Below are positions 21,892 to 33,940 of a stretch of 64,000 nt of DNA, piece by piece. Position numbers and translations under genes: made by a program. The notes beneath the pieces were generated by a model. It was given only the letters and a program-made list of their open reading frames with translations, did not search any database and had not been told where the DNA came from. Source of the stretch: Geranomyces variabilis (Eukaryota; Chytridiomycota; Chytridiomycetes; Spizellomycetales; Powellomycetaceae); the NCBI GenBank assembly GCA_027603065.1, contig JADGJP010000006.1, forward strand, positions 682,001-746,000, in the 5' to 3' direction. Positions within the stretch are counted from its first letter, which is position 1. Every line of letters starts with the position of its first letter.

Positions 21892-22368
21892 TATGTCTAC
21901 AGGACAGCTATTTGGGGAGTGGTCCGAGGATTGTGATCTCTTTACACGGGGCAAATGTCGCCGAGCTGAGAAGGAAGCAGAAGCAGATGGCTGTGCAGGT
22001 TATTTAGCTTCCGCTGCGCACACGTGACCCCGGCAGACGCGCTACGTAAGCAATCGGAGCTTGCTTTGCTATTCAGAAACAAATGCGACAAAACAACAAC
22101 GACAGACCGCCGCCACCCCCGTCGCCGCCGCACCGGGACAACACATTGCATCGGAAAGGAAAAAAAGAAACTCTCTAGCAATGGCAATGGCCAGTATGCC
22201 TTCATCTTGAAGGATTGAGGGGATGCTCGGCCGGTCTCTCGCCTTCGCAATTTTACTCACTTCTAGTCGATTCTCCGCTCTCAATTATTTCTGCGTTATC
22301 CGACGGTTTACTGTCAGCATTAGTGCTGTCAAGCATATATCTATCTCTTTATTTAAAACTGCACATCC
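21892..22368. promoter_or_regulatory. Divergent intergenic region between the PPR and membrane-protein genes
   Basis: A 477-base head-to-head gap containing an A-rich run (22161-22172) and an AT-rich stretch (22330-22358, with ATATATCTATCTCTTTATTTA) just before the ATG at 22369. No RNA gene was seen. Confidence 0.35.
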
Positions 22369-25031
22369 ATGCGCACGGCAAAGACCCAGATACCCGCCGC
22401 ATTTGCTGCAATCACTGCGTTGTCAGCGACTTTTGTTGACGCATCTCATGCATTCACTCAACCGGGCGTCGACGCCTTCCGGACCGGGCAGCTTCCTTAC
22501 AACTTTGACCTCACGGGCAACCAAGGTATAGTACGCTGGTCCCATTGCGGGATTCAACCGTCTTTTTGTGGTCAACTAACGGACTGTGTGTTCTTCCGAT
22601 AGCCACCTCGCAAACGGTCTCGATTTCGTCTCTTTTCGCTGCAACTTCACCACAGTATCAGATATGCTCCGCGCCGGTAGTTGACGGGCAAAGCAACGTG
22701 TGGTATGCTCTTTGTACGACACCACCACCGGCCAGCTTCAAGCTGGCCAAAATATCCGTCACGGCGAACGGATCCGTGGCGCTCAACTCGGAAGTCGCCG
22801 TACCGGGAAATTACAATCTGACGTTGAGTGGGGGGCTGGAAGGTGGACTATTCCTTGGTCTCGTGGACGCAGTAGGAGCGCCGGTCGTTTCATTGTTGTG
22901 GACCACGGACGATGAGCGAAACCGGACGATGAACGGGGCATTTGTTTACGATAACGGCCAGCGAGTCGAGACGCTAACAATGCCCGTCGGCCAATCGAAA
23001 AATTTCGCACCGATTGTAGACAGTGAGCGAAGAATGATCTACACATTGGCTTCAGATGCAGATGGAGCGTCCTGCATGATGCGCTACGACCTCACCAGCA
23101 CGCCGCCTACGCAGATCTGCCGGACTCTAGCGGCCGATACTCTCGCCTCTTTCGCGTTGGGTAGTAACCTCAATGCGGAATCCGCAAATCAAACCTTCTA
23201 CCTTACCGACGCAACGACGAGCTACACAACCACGTGGGCAAACCCAGCGCTGCAGCCAAGCAACGTATCGACGCCCTTCACCGCAATCCGCACCGTTCCT
23301 GCTTGGTCGCAAGAGATCATCTATGCGCTCGCCCCACGGAGTGTGTCAGCTTATAATGTGACTTCGTCGGGCCGGCGAGAGCGATGGTCCCAGGTGTGGA
23401 AGAACAAATTGGATGCTGGCAGTAACGATACGTCCGTTGTTGGCCTCCCGGTGAGGAAGCTCCTTGGCGCCAATGTTCCGCGCGGGTGGATATATACGTG
23501 CGTGAATATGACGACCTCAGCTGGTAGCGGCTCGCTAGTAGCATTCCGCAATACCACCGGCGCCGTCCCTTGGACACTTTCAGCCAACACCACCAGCATT
23601 CCCTGCTCGAACCACACGGTGCTCACATCCGCCGACGGAAGCAGCATGTTGGTGTCGTGGGCCGGCGGCCTCGCAATGTACTCAATTGCGGACCTGGCAG
23701 CACCTGCTGGAAACGCAACCGCGTCGGTCTCGCTTACTTACACCTTTCAGCCTGCCGTCGCGCCGATTATGGGTGTTGCCAAGCGGCAACTACCTGCTTC
23801 ATCAACTCCGGCTTTCGCGCCTGTGCTTCTGGAACGCGCGGATGGATCCGTCGTGGCATTGATTGGCGACGCCGTAGTGTCGTTGCCCACGTCAGCGTCC
23901 CGCGCGGCGACACAACCGGGCGCTTCGAGCACGCCGGCGACCACAACGCCCGCTACAGCACCTGCGACAGTCACATCCAGCTCAGGTGACGCATCGCTTT
24001 CCACTATTGCCATTGTGTTTCTGGCGCTCCTCGCACTCGTGTTTCTGGTTCTATGTGGACTCGTTGCATGGCTTCTTGTCCGCAAATTCCGTCAAACCGC
24101 GCTTCACAAAACGACGCAGACGTCGCGCACTTCGCTCGATCCTGAACGTGGCGCCTCCGTGGTTGAGAAGGACGGCTCCGACCGCCAGCGCTCTGCGTCC
24201 ATATTCTCGCGCCTCGCAGGTGCGCACGCTGCGACTTATGCGGGATCAATGTTAAATGAGGACACAAACGCGTCGGAAGGGGTGGTCAAAAAGCGCATGT
24301 CGACCCTTGATGAATCCGACGATGATGAGCCCCTTGCGGTTCAAGTCCGACCTCGGCGTTTGTCACTGTTGGAAGAGATCGACGCTGAGCTCACGCCACC
24401 AGGCACGCTTGCGGCTATCGCGGAGAGCCACGACCACGCGAGTGTGCCAGAAGCTTCTGAAGCGGACACCGCCGTCGCACAGGAAGAGAGCGATCTCGAG
24501 ACTGTGCGGCCTGTATCGTCGGTCACGACGGTCCCGGACGTCTCACCAGCATCCGAGGAAAAGGCAGCCGAGGACAAGGCGGCGTCGCCGATCTCGCCTG
24601 CCAGCGCAAAGTCCGACCCGATCCTCAGCGTTGCAGCACAAGGCAAACGGACCGTCGTACCGCGTCGTCCTTCGCTGGACTCCAGCTACGCGGCCCCTCT
24701 TTCCTCTTCAGCGTCTACATACCACACGGCGCAAACCCATCCCGAGAGTGCGGCCTCGCTCTCCTCGGCAACATCCTCGTTCCACACCGTCCGCGAACAG
24801 CCTTCCTCGTCTTCCTCGTCCGATGAGGCTTGGTTTGTCGACGAAGACCTTTACAGTCCCGTTTCCGATCCGATTGAGATTCCACAAGCAAAAGGACTTC
24901 ACGTTGGCAAAAAGGCACTGAATCGCAAGGCAAATTTCCCGGCGTCTTTGCTTGGTGCTAGCGTGGAGACGGAGAAAGATGCCAGCAGTTGGACGGACAC
25001 TGATGCCAATTATTCAGCGCAAAGTAGCTAA
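22369..25031 (+). CDS. Type I single-pass membrane protein with Ser-rich cytoplasmic tail
   Basis: Two exons (22369-22525 and 22603-25031, join NQ/ATSQ) encode 861 residues. A signal peptide (MRTAKTQIPAAFAAITALSA) precedes an extracellular part of about 480 residues with many N-glycosylation sites, for example NLT, NRT and NVT. Blocks such as SNVWYALCTTPPPASFKLAK and GGLFLGLVDAVGAPVVSLLW look like beta-propeller blades. A Thr/Pro/Ser stalk leads to one membrane helix (STIAIVFLALLALVFLVLCG, about residues 518-545) and a basic stop-transfer. The ~315-residue tail is rich in Ser, Glu and Pro. I do not recognise the family. A surface sensor or cell-wall protein is a plausible but unproven role. 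Confidence 0.75.
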
Positions 25032-25095
25032 ACGCATGTATAAATTGTGTAAATTTGTAAATAGGTTGCCTTTTTTTTGGAAATATATAACAATG

Positions 25096-26121
25096 CTATA
25101 GTGTGCATTCCCGGGCACGATGGCCTTCCACTCCGCAATGGTGACAGAAGCGATGATCGTATGTGCAAAGATCCGGCTTTGGACAGCCGTCAGGCTTGTA
25201 ATTATGTAAACGGCATATTGGCACGCCTTCGGACGTAACCCGCTGGCCGTATCGTAAAGGATTCTTAGGAAACCCTTGGCTTCGAGCTTCCACGAACCAT
25301 TTCTCTGCGGTCTTTGCCACCGGTGCAAGACCGTCTGCAGTAGAGAACCGCCGGAGAAGCCGAGAAAACCATTCTGGCCCTTCTGCGATCAGCCCGCTGT
25401 CCGTGCCGTCGTCTTGTTTCGCAAAATGCGCGTCTGCCTCATCTGCTAGCTCTTCCGATTTCACGCATACTAGCGCCAACTCAAGTCCTTCCGTCAGCAA
25501 TGCGATTATTCGCACCACATCTCCTAGCGTCCGGTTGCCGCCAATGTCGATGAAAACTTTGGTTGTGCCTTTCATCAACTCCATCGCTCGCTGGGGGTTC
25601 TCGAGCACATTGAGGAGCTCGAATCGCAGCTTTGGCTGTCTCCGCCGAGCTTCCTCGACCAGCAAGGGAGACACCTCTATCCCGAAAACAGATTTTGCAT
25701 GCTGTGAGAGAATGTCCGTGCATACGCCGTATGACGATCCAATCTCGACCACGTTGTCAGTTGCAAAGACCTGAGCTCGCGCGGCCATACGATACGCTGT
25801 GGTGGTGCGGCAAACGAGTACTGCCGGCGAAGGGAACACAGGCACAAGGCGTGTAGGATTCACACGGGCGGTTGTGCCGTCTGTTTTATACTGAACGGTG
25901 ATGCGCGGCAATTCTTCTTCGCTCGCTCGCACGCCGCCAGACGGTGTTGCTGGGCCGATAAACTCTTCTTCATTCGCCGGCGCCCCGTCAGGTGAGAGCG
26001 CCGGCCCTACAATTACGGCATGGCCGTTGGACTTTTGCGAACGAAGCTTGACGAAGACTGGATCGCCAGGACTGTAAACATGCGGCTGTGACGACGGAAA
26101 GATGCGGAACTCGAGGGGCAT
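25096..26121 (-). CDS. SAM-dependent methyltransferase with CCCH and CCHC zinc fingers
   Basis: A single exon of 341 residues. The N-terminal ~90 residues contain a small beta-rich segment (VYSPGDPVFVKLRSQKSNGH ... ITVQYKTDGTTARVNPTRLV) that may be an SH3/Tudor-like fold. A Rossmann methyltransferase follows: NVVEIGSSYGVCTDILSQHA (SAM loop), SVFGIEVSPLLVEEARRR (acidic ribose contact) and TKVFIDIGGNRT. The C-terminus holds a CCCH finger (C-x9-C-x5-C-x3-H, from ICRLHNY to CTYDH) and directly after it a CCHC knuckle, CHHCGVEGHRARECTL. Zinc fingers of both types usually bind RNA, so an RNA methyltransferase is the natural inference, but the substrate is unknown. Start ATG 26121. It ends 64 bases from the stop of the converging gene. 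Confidence 0.82.
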   Translation of the reverse strand: MPLEFRIFPSSQPHVYSPGDPVFVKLRSQKSNGHAVIVGPALSPDGAPANEEEFIGPATPSGGVRASEEELPRITVQYKTDGTTARVNPTRLVPVFPSPAVLVCRTTTAYRMAARAQVFATDNVVEIGSSYGVCTDILSQHAKSVFGIEVSPLLVEEARRRQPKLRFELLNVLENPQRAMELMKGTTKVFIDIGGNRTLGDVVRIIALLTEGLELALVCVKSEELADEADAHFAKQDDGTDSGLIAEGPEWFSRLLRRFSTADGLAPVAKTAEKWFVEARSQGFPKNPLRYGQRVTSEGVPICRLHNYKPDGCPKPDLCTYDHRFCHHCGVEGHRARECTL

Positions 26122-26398
26122 GACGAGCAAATGGGGGACAAGCACAAGCTGGGCGGAAGAAACGCCCCGCTTCGTGACTCACACCCCGCGGAAGGTCCGT
26201 GGGCTAAAAATAGTAGATGTTCGGATTTTTGGGCAGCGAGGCTCACAGAGCGGCAGTAAATAATGGTGTAAGGTTCATCCTAGATGGACGGTCTGATTTT
26301 CACGACGCTGGCGGTAAGGAATCACTTATCATCAAGACCACCAAGTGGCTTCCCTCCTGGCATCGTCAACGCTACTAAACACGCTTCGCTTTCAAAAA

Positions 26399-28478
26399 AT
26401 GCCGAAAACTGCGCTTCCACAACTCGGGAACCTGCCGAAACTTCCAGCATCTGGAACATGTACACCGAAAGGGCGCACATCCCCTTTGCTTAGCCGATCC
26501 TCGCAAGCGGGGACGAACGGCGTGGTCAAGTCGCTGTTTTCCTTCGCCGGCGATGCGGCGGCCGACATCTTTCGCGCCTCTACTAGTCGCGACTCGCATA
26601 GTGAAGCGTCGGAATCAGGCAAGGCGCGCGCAAACAAGAGCTCCTCACAGCTGATGGCGCAGAAAAATTCAGCGGGTCACATGCCTGTCAACGCCAACCA
26701 CAGCGCTACGCATTTGCAGTCGCTGAAGAACACATCAGCAGGTCAGATGCCAGACGTGTCTGCCACCAGCAGCGGAGAACCTTCCATGGAGGAGCTGGTC
26801 GTCGAAACGACAGCGCGGCCCGCGCAGGCGTCCCTATATTCTGCTCGCGGCGCTGGGCGATCGGCTCGACCAGTCGTGCCACCTTTGGCGATGTCCCGAA
26901 GCAATAGCGGGGTATCAAGCCCGCATGAAGAGCGGGATGGAAGGTCGCCAATTTCCCCAAATGGCAGCGGGAAGGATCTGTTGGCACACACCCCGCTAGC
27001 CACTGTACCCGCCCGGGGAAGCTCAAGAACCCGGGGAGCTAGTGGCGGCGGCGGAGCCAACCGAAAACTGCTTCTTGAAAAGATTGATACCACGTCACGC
27101 TCCAGCTCGCCTGATGGTCACGCGCCACAGAGTCCTGTGGCAAAAGACAACTCGCCAGCTCGGTCGCCTCGCGATTCACCTTTGCTCAGCCGAACAAAGC
27201 ATGTGCGCGGTGCTTCGCGAGATCATCACCCGCATCGCTCCGGGTCTCCGCGGCAGGAGCCAGCGGAAGCGCCAGCAGAGGCCATTGCTGAGCTTGACCA
27301 AGTAATCCGCACACAGCTTGCGCCTCCCGTTGCGCGTGGTCATTCTGTGGGCAGGCCGATTGAGCGCGCCGTGTCGGTGCATCAGCGAGGACCGTTTAAA
27401 TATGAGCTTGGAGACTTTGTTTTGCAAAAGTCGCTAGGACAAGGCGCTTTTGCCAAAGTGTATCTTGTGAAACGGAACGTCGATGGTAAGCTGTTTGCGC
27501 TCAAATCTATGCGCAAAGATAATGTTGTCAAAATGCAGCAGGTGCAGCATGGTAAGAGTCGCTGTCGAAAAATGACCAAGCTAAAGCCTTGGAGTTTGAA
27601 CGTTAACACGCCTTGTACGGCCTCAACTAGTGCAAAACGAGCGCCACTTGATGGAGAATATTCGAAACCCCTTTCTCGTCGGACTGGAAGCAACGTTTCA
27701 AGATTCACAGCACATTTTCATGATCATCGACTACATGCCTGGCGGCGATCTTTTTGGACATATACAGCGACAAGGACACTTTAACGAGCCGCTGGCACGA
27801 TTTTACGCTACCGAAGTCGCCATGGCGCTTTCTTACTTGCACAGTGAGAATATCGTATACCGTGACCTCAAGCCAGAGAACGTCCTGCTGGACGTGACTG
27901 GGCACGCTCGGCTTGGCGACTTTGGCTTTGCCAAAGTCATCGATGGGACTACTCGCACATTCTGTGGTACGCCCAGCTACATCCCGCCAGAGATTTTACT
28001 GCACAAGGAATATTCTGGTGCAGTGGACTGGTGGAGTTTTGGCGTGCTATTGTTCGAGATGCTTTCGGGCTGTTCACCGTTTCAGGAAGACACGGCAGCA
28101 AAAACATACGAGCGCATCTTGAACGGGGTCATTCAGTGGCCATCGAACCGTGCAAAATACTTCTCTCGAACCGCCGAAGATCTCATCGTCGCGCTGCTGG
28201 TGTTTTCACCATTCCAGCGGCTCGGCTGCCAGGACGAAAGCGAGATCCGCGATCATGCGTTTTTCGCCTCTGTCGACTGGCGAACTGTCAAGTTGCGCCG
28301 ACAGCAGCCTCCTCAGGACAATACAAAGACTCTGCGCAAATCGCAAAGTTTTGGCGACCCGGCAACAATCGACAACTCAGCCGAAACAACGTTCGAAATT
28401 AGCGCGTGGAGAAGCAACTCGGTTGCCGACCCGAAGCATAAGCCAGATTATACTCAAGAGATGTTTAAAGACTTTTGA
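26399..28478 (+). CDS. AGC-family Ser/Thr protein kinase, PKA-catalytic-subunit-like
   Basis: Two exons (26399-27551 and 27631-28478, join QH/VQNERH) encode 666 residues. A ~330-residue disordered Ser/Pro/Ala-rich N-terminus precedes the kinase domain (about 335-595). Visible parts are the glycine loop GQGAFAKVYLV, the Lys in KLFALKSMRK, the HRD-equivalent IVYRDLKPENVLL, DFGFAK, the activation segment TRTFCGTPSYIPPE (PPE instead of APE) and EYSGAVDWWSFGVLLFEML. The protein ends exactly at FKDF, the FxxF hydrophobic motif with which PKA catalytic subunits end. A PKA-type role in cAMP signalling is likely, and other AGC kinases are possible. The long N-terminal extension is usual in fungal PKAs. 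Confidence 0.9.
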
Positions 28479-28740
28479 GTTTTAGCTCACTCTGTAGCCA
28501 ACATCTCTATGCTAGTAGATTGATAGCCCTGGGGTTGCTTTTTAGGTGTGTTTCTCGAGAAAATTAGACAGGTGTCTGCCGGCTCTACTCGCTGTGGGGT
28601 GTCTCTTTCGCGCTCTTGAGAAGAGTCACAAAAAAGTGGGCGGATGTCACAGGAAAAGCCGCAAGCCGTTTCGCCCCCCCGCTTTAAATCTTTAATTGGC
28701 GTGCCTTTTTCCCGCAGCTCACCATCTCTGCCGCGACGGC

Positions 28741-31700
28741 ATGGCGCCCTTCTCCAATCACCAGGCTGCCTCGACGCACCCGCGCCTGCGCAGAGTAAGT
28801 ACGGGGACTCTGGGTAGCATGGACTCTTACCACTACCGCCCGCAGCCGCCACAACCGGCACCTCCTGCCCGCGCTTCACTGGCACCAACGCCAATGTCCT
28901 CCGAGCTCCTGCAGTATCTTGCTTCGACTCAAAAGCACATGGCCGACTGGGCCGCTTCTGCGGGTCTTCCCGTGGACGCTTTTGCCGACGCCCACCGTGG
29001 CTTTCTTCCGACTCCTCGGCCGAGTGAAGAGTGCAAGACTCGAATCCATGAACCGTTTCACGGCGACGAGGAACTAAGAAAGTACCACGAGCAGCAAAAG
29101 ATTCTTGAACAGCAGTATATTTTACAGGAAAAGCTAAAAACCCAGCCGGCGACGCCAGAAGAGACGCCAGACTATGCGTCACAGCAACAGCACTTTCAAG
29201 CAATGTACGAAGCGCAAGAGCGCGAAAAGAGGCGAGATGCGGACAATTCCCCGGCGCGAGACACAGCAGACAATGAGACGCCACAGCTGCGGCACCCAGA
29301 GTCGGGTTTCATCTCCTCTCAAGATTCTCCAGCTTCGTCGCTAACGGGAGGCTCTGCCGGCCGCGGACAAGTTCGCAACCGCCAGCGCCTGCCCGCAGTC
29401 AACCCACACGCTATTCGCTCCGCGCGCAACTCTCTTGAACTGAATCCCAGAGGCGAGGACTCGTTCTTGCGCAGCTCTCGATCGGTGCCGCACTTTGACG
29501 CCTTAGGCGGTACCCTCTCGCCGTTCGCTCGTTCACGCCAAGACTCTGATGAAACAATTGTTGCGGATGCAACGTTTGACGACCCAGATATGTTCAGCGC
29601 CTACGAGTTTCTTTCATCTAGCCGCGTGCCATCTGCATTGCCTTACGATGGGTCGGTTGAGAGGCGGAAACAAGGTTCGGAAATCTCAAGTCTCGTAGAC
29701 AAGTTCCCTCAACCACCTGGCGAGAATTCTGGCAAAAGTTTTGCTCTAGAGCAGTACCAGCTTATGCAGGCGTGGACTCAACGCAAAAAGGCAGGAAAGG
29801 GTTCTACTGCGGCAAAGGGCGCGGGTGGAACTTCTTCGGCATCGCAATCTGAGGACGGTGGCAACAGCGCGCGGGACGCGCTGCTGCCCAGATCTCTCAA
29901 CCTGCCGGCCATTACGAGCGAATACCAGCTGACGCCACCGTCAAGCCCTCCGCTCTTCAGTCAGCCGCAAACTGTCGACGAGTGGCTCCGGTATCAATAC
30001 GCAGGCGCGGACGGCGAAAATGGGGCTGCGCCCATGCCTGGTCCCTTTCGCACCAGCAAGAAGCCCGCTAAGCGAATGTCTTTTGTCATGACTGATTGGA
30101 AAAGGGGTCGATTTCAGGGCGCAGCGGTAGGGTTGCCCGCCGTCTTGTGAACATGTCAAATGTTATAAATGTTTCTGACGTTTTCATTTTGCAGAATGCG
30201 TTTTCTACCAGTACCAGCAGCATCGCTTCAGCTTCGAGGCCGGAGGTCTCGATTCCGGAAGAAGTCGAGGCTCCGGTATCCTTGCCAGCAACACCGACTG
30301 AGGTCGTTAAAGAGGTCCCGCTGATCAAAAAGGCAGTATTGAATGAGGTCCTCTTGGACTACACAATGACTGTTAATCGCCTCCGTGAACCAGCGCTGGA
30401 CTCGCAGCGAGCAGTTTTGCGAAAGGCGCGTTCGCTGGCAGCCTTGCACTCTGACGACGCCGGGCCTGTCGAGGGAGAAGCAATGCCGGTTCCGCCTGTA
30501 GCTTCTGGCATTGCAGCTTTACCTCCCTCGCCGCCCCCGGAGCCAAAGGCAGAACTGCCAACCGTCCAAGAAAATGTGCCGCCGTCGGTAGTGGCGGCCG
30601 CAGACAGTTCGGAAGTCAAAGCCGGACCGGTTGATGCCCCGCTAAACTATGCTCTTGTGGTGGAACGGATGGCGCGCCCAAATCTGGAAGAGCAGCGCGC
30701 CGTCTTGCGACGGCCCGTTCCAAAAAAGATGGCCAGTGTACCGTCCATGGCCGGCTCAAGTCATCATTCACCTCAAAACACCGACATCATCGAAGTACAC
30801 GCTCGTACCAAAAAACCTGGCAGTGTGGGTGTGGCCAGCGGAAGCGTTGGGAAAGCCATGTTCCGCAGGCTGATGCTGGGACGCGGGGCGAGCAGCGGCC
30901 GCAAATCGAAACCCGTAAGCGAAACCGAGCACGAAGTAATATCCGTCGACTCGGAAGTGATAGCTCCTATCACTCCTGCTAATGAAGCGACGAGCACCGA
31001 CGAGAAAGCACCGAGCATCCGCCGACGCATGACGAGTCTGTCGATCCACTCAGCTGCGGCGTCGCCCTCGCCCTCGCCGCCCGCGGAGCCCTTGCCGACG
31101 CCGTCGAAAACTCGTCCTAGCATTTTCGATAGAGGTAGGAGCCCACGGCGAGCGGCGAGCAAGTCATCTTCGTCTGGCGCAGTTAGCCCGACGAGACTCG
31201 GCGCAGTCAGTCCGTCGGCGCTGAGCACGGCTTTTGGCGAAGCTATCACGGAGGCCATTGGTGCCGCTTTCTCCAACGGGAACGAGCATGCGACAGATGA
31301 AGCGGTCCCGGGTAGTGTGACGGCCGTGCCATTGTCATCATCTGAGAACCGCGAGGCGAAGCCGCAGAACGACGTGTCTGCGGCACCTGAATCCCTTGCG
31401 GCCTCTGCGTCGGCCGGTTCCGACGCAGAACGCACATCCGAGATTGTACGCCCCGTATCTCCAAACAACGCCGAAACACATACCGTCGCCCAGTCCAACG
31501 TCGGTCCGCAACAGATCACTCCTTCTTCCAACGCAAACCCTGCTGTCGTTATTGACCCGTCGTCCCCATCTTCCTCCTCCTCCTCGTTGATTGCTCGTCC
31601 ACTTTCGGCGCTGTCGTCCTCTTCAACGTTCACGCCAAGCCTGACGCCGTCAGTCCGTCCCGCAAGCCCAAACAGTCTCCCTCCGCAGCCTGATAGCGAT

Positions 31701-31886
31701 GCCGGCCGTCCTGCAAGCCGCAACAGCGGCGATAACAACAAATCAAGCGCAGCGCCGCGCCCAGACAGCAGGGCCAGCGTCAGTCTAACTCGCGACGAAC
31801 CGGCCATTGATTTCGCACTCCAGCCCGGCCGCAGACCAACCAGTCCCAACATTGAAGCTATTTTGGCCAAGCTGCGCGGCGAGTGA
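28741..31886 (+). CDS. Large disordered protein with an internal PxLxxQRAVLR repeat
   Basis: Two exons (28741-30126 and 30195-31886, join GAA/NAFST) encode about 1025 residues. I do not recognise it. The sequence is mostly Ser/Pro/Ala-rich and disordered. A short coiled coil lies near residues 110-135 (EELRKYHEQQKILEQQYILQ). LQYLASTQKHMADWAASAGL may be an ordered helix pair. Two copies of a ~25-residue motif occur about 95 residues apart (near 514 and 610): YTMTVNRLREPALDSQRAVL and YALVVERMARPNLEEQRAVL. Further on there are basic segments (FRRLMLGRG, RRRMTSLS) and a Ser/Pro tail ending in GRRPTSPNIEAILAKLRGE. The many SP and RSxS sites suggest a phosphorylated scaffold. The start is the first ATG; an upstream exon cannot be excluded because a CAG acceptor-like site lies just before it. 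Confidence 0.7.
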
Positions 31887-32440
31887 ACGCGGTTCTGCTA
31901 CTTCAGCACAGAAAGGCTTTCAAGCCATGTTCTTCTATTTTTGCTATTTCTTTTACGTAGTTATGTTGTAGGAATTAGGGGTTATTAATTTTTCGGGGAA
32001 CAGGGACCCTGGCCGCCCTCCTGCTCTGGTCCTGGAGACCTATAGCAGTAAAGTAGTTTTATAACCGTGTTGATTTTATAAAAATGTTTGTATAAATCTA
32101 TGTCGCCGTTCCCGGCCTACAACTTTGTTATAATCAATGGTGTGTGTTCCACCGCTCGCCCTCTTTCAGCCGCCGCCAAACCGCGATCATTTGTTTACTC
32201 GTGGCCTAGTAACAGTGCATGCGTGCTCCAGCTGGCGTGGCGGTCTCCAAATCGTTTGCTCACCTACCGCGGGCGTTGAGCGTTTGGCAGAAAATGCGTC
32301 GTTGAGCTGTCGGCCTGTGGTTGGTTGGAACCGGCCGATCCATGTCACTGCCCCCGACATCTGCCGACGAGACCGTCCGAAGGTACCCCACAATCCGCCA
32401 TCACCCCCCGCTTCTCCGCCCAACGCTCGACAACGCAAGC
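31887..32440. promoter_or_regulatory. Intergenic region upstream of SDHC
   Basis: 554 bases. The first part is AT-rich (31935-32000 and 32050-32100) and is presumably the 3' UTR of the previous gene. The stretch near 32380-32440 is C-rich and directly precedes the ATG. No other feature was seen. Confidence 0.35.
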
Positions 32441-33346
32441 ATGCTCGCCACCTCGCGTTCACTCATCGCCTCATCTCGCGCTTCTGCATTCTCACCAAGT
32501 ACGCACCGTTAGCTTTTAGGCGCTTCTGCTTGGCGTCCAGCTGATTGACCCGCAATTTTCTTCCGCAGGCATGGCAGCCTTTCGACGGGCTGCTGTCGCG
32601 GCCCCCGCCCGTATGGCAAGGTAAACTCACCCGCAAGACTCAGCCAAGATATCTAAACGGTTATTCTTAAACTTTTATTTGGCTACCATTCATTTAGGAT
32701 CTCCACCTCCACACCAGCAGCGCGTGCGGTCGGCGGCGGCGTCACGGACCCGGACGCGGCGAAACCAACACTTGAGATCGACCCGTACGCAAAGGCTGAG
32801 CGGTTGAACCGCCCAATGTCGCCGCACTTGAGTATTTACAAGTGGGAGCTGACTATGATTGGCTCCATCATGCACCGCGCTACCGGTGGTGCAGGTTCCG
32901 CAAGTATGTCGCGTGTAGGGCGGAGCACAGAGCGCGCGGGCTCCTGTTTCTTCGCATTTGTTTGGTGCGTGCAGAGCGACTGCTGACGAAGTGCTGTGAT
33001 TCCTCCAACCAGTCTTTTACTCTGGCGCGATCTGGTACGCACTTGCGCCTTTCCACTCCGCCACTGTCGTCAACCTCGCCCACTCCCTCCCCGTTCCCAT
33101 GATCATTGCTGCCAAAGTTCTTCTCGCGGGACCCATCGTGTACCACTCATTGAACGGTATCCGGCATTTGGTATGTGAAATCAGAGGAACCACGTGATAG
33201 CATAACATATAGATCACTTATACGATTTTCTTCACCGAAAGACCTGGGACACCACAAAGGCTCTGAAGGTTCCCGACGTTTTTAACACCGGCTACATCGT
33301 TCTTGCTGGCACAGCGATCGGCACCGCTTACTTGGCCCTTCAATAG
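32441..33346 (+). CDS. SDHC: Succinate dehydrogenase cytochrome b560 subunit
   Basis: Membrane-anchor subunit of respiratory complex II, which passes electrons from succinate to ubiquinone in the inner mitochondrial membrane. Five exons. An Arg/Ser/Ala-rich mitochondrial leader (MLATSRSLIASSRASAF) is followed by the family signature RLNRPMSPHLSIYKWELTM, the heme-ligand His in SIMHRATGG, the second helix (YSGAIWYALAPFHSATVVNL), VYHSLNGIRHL/TWDTTK and the last helix GYIVLAGTAIGTAYLALQ before TAG. Joins: S split A/GC, AR/I, A/IFYS and HL/TWD. Length and the order of the three helices fit the family. Confidence 0.95.
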
Positions 33347-33940
33347 AAGCGCGCGGGCGTACCTCTTTTTTCGTGCCTCCTGATGTGAATATATGCTCGT
33401 ATTATCTGCGATTTCGGCGTTCTACCGCATGCACCGACTATCGGAGGAGTATCAAATGTGGGAGGAGGCCGAGGGACACTCGAACAGTATGGAAGAGAGG
33501 TCGATAGGTGGCGGCATTACTTGCGATCGCTGGAAAGCGTCCAGTAAAACGACCTTTATGAGGAGGGTTTCTGATAGATATTATCAAGTCGCCCATTCGT
33601 CCCAGCATTTGACCGCGCCAATTTGCTTTGCGCTACGCATCGCCAGCTTCAGCGTGCAAATAGAATAGAAATGGTAGGTATCCTGCGTTATACGTGGCTT
33701 GCATAACACAGCCACCCGCCGCGCTTAGTCATGCGGCGTTCAAGGCGTGGAGACACCAGCGGCCTGCGCATGCCCGCCCCCATTAGTCCCCGCCTCCCAT
33801 TAGTCCCCGCCAAACGTGCAAGCGTTGTTCGCCAGCCGCCCGCCAGAAGCCTCCCGCATCCTGCAGTTACCAGCACTTGCGACGTCTCATTCTACCTTGG
33901 GTCTTTTCCGCCTCGCCGCTTCTTTTCCCGCTGCCGCAAA
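33347..33940. other. Intergenic region between SDHC and the AP180-like gene
   Basis: 594 bases. It includes a short direct repeat (about 33780-33807: two copies of CATTAGTCCCCGCC with little between) some 140 bases before the ATG at 33941. No gene or RNA was recognised. Confidence 0.4.

Noticed and set aside
30773-31870. A 365-codon minus-strand frame inside the disordered-protein gene
   Set aside because: The opposite strand has the consistent exon structure. This frame is the reverse image of Ser/Pro codons.
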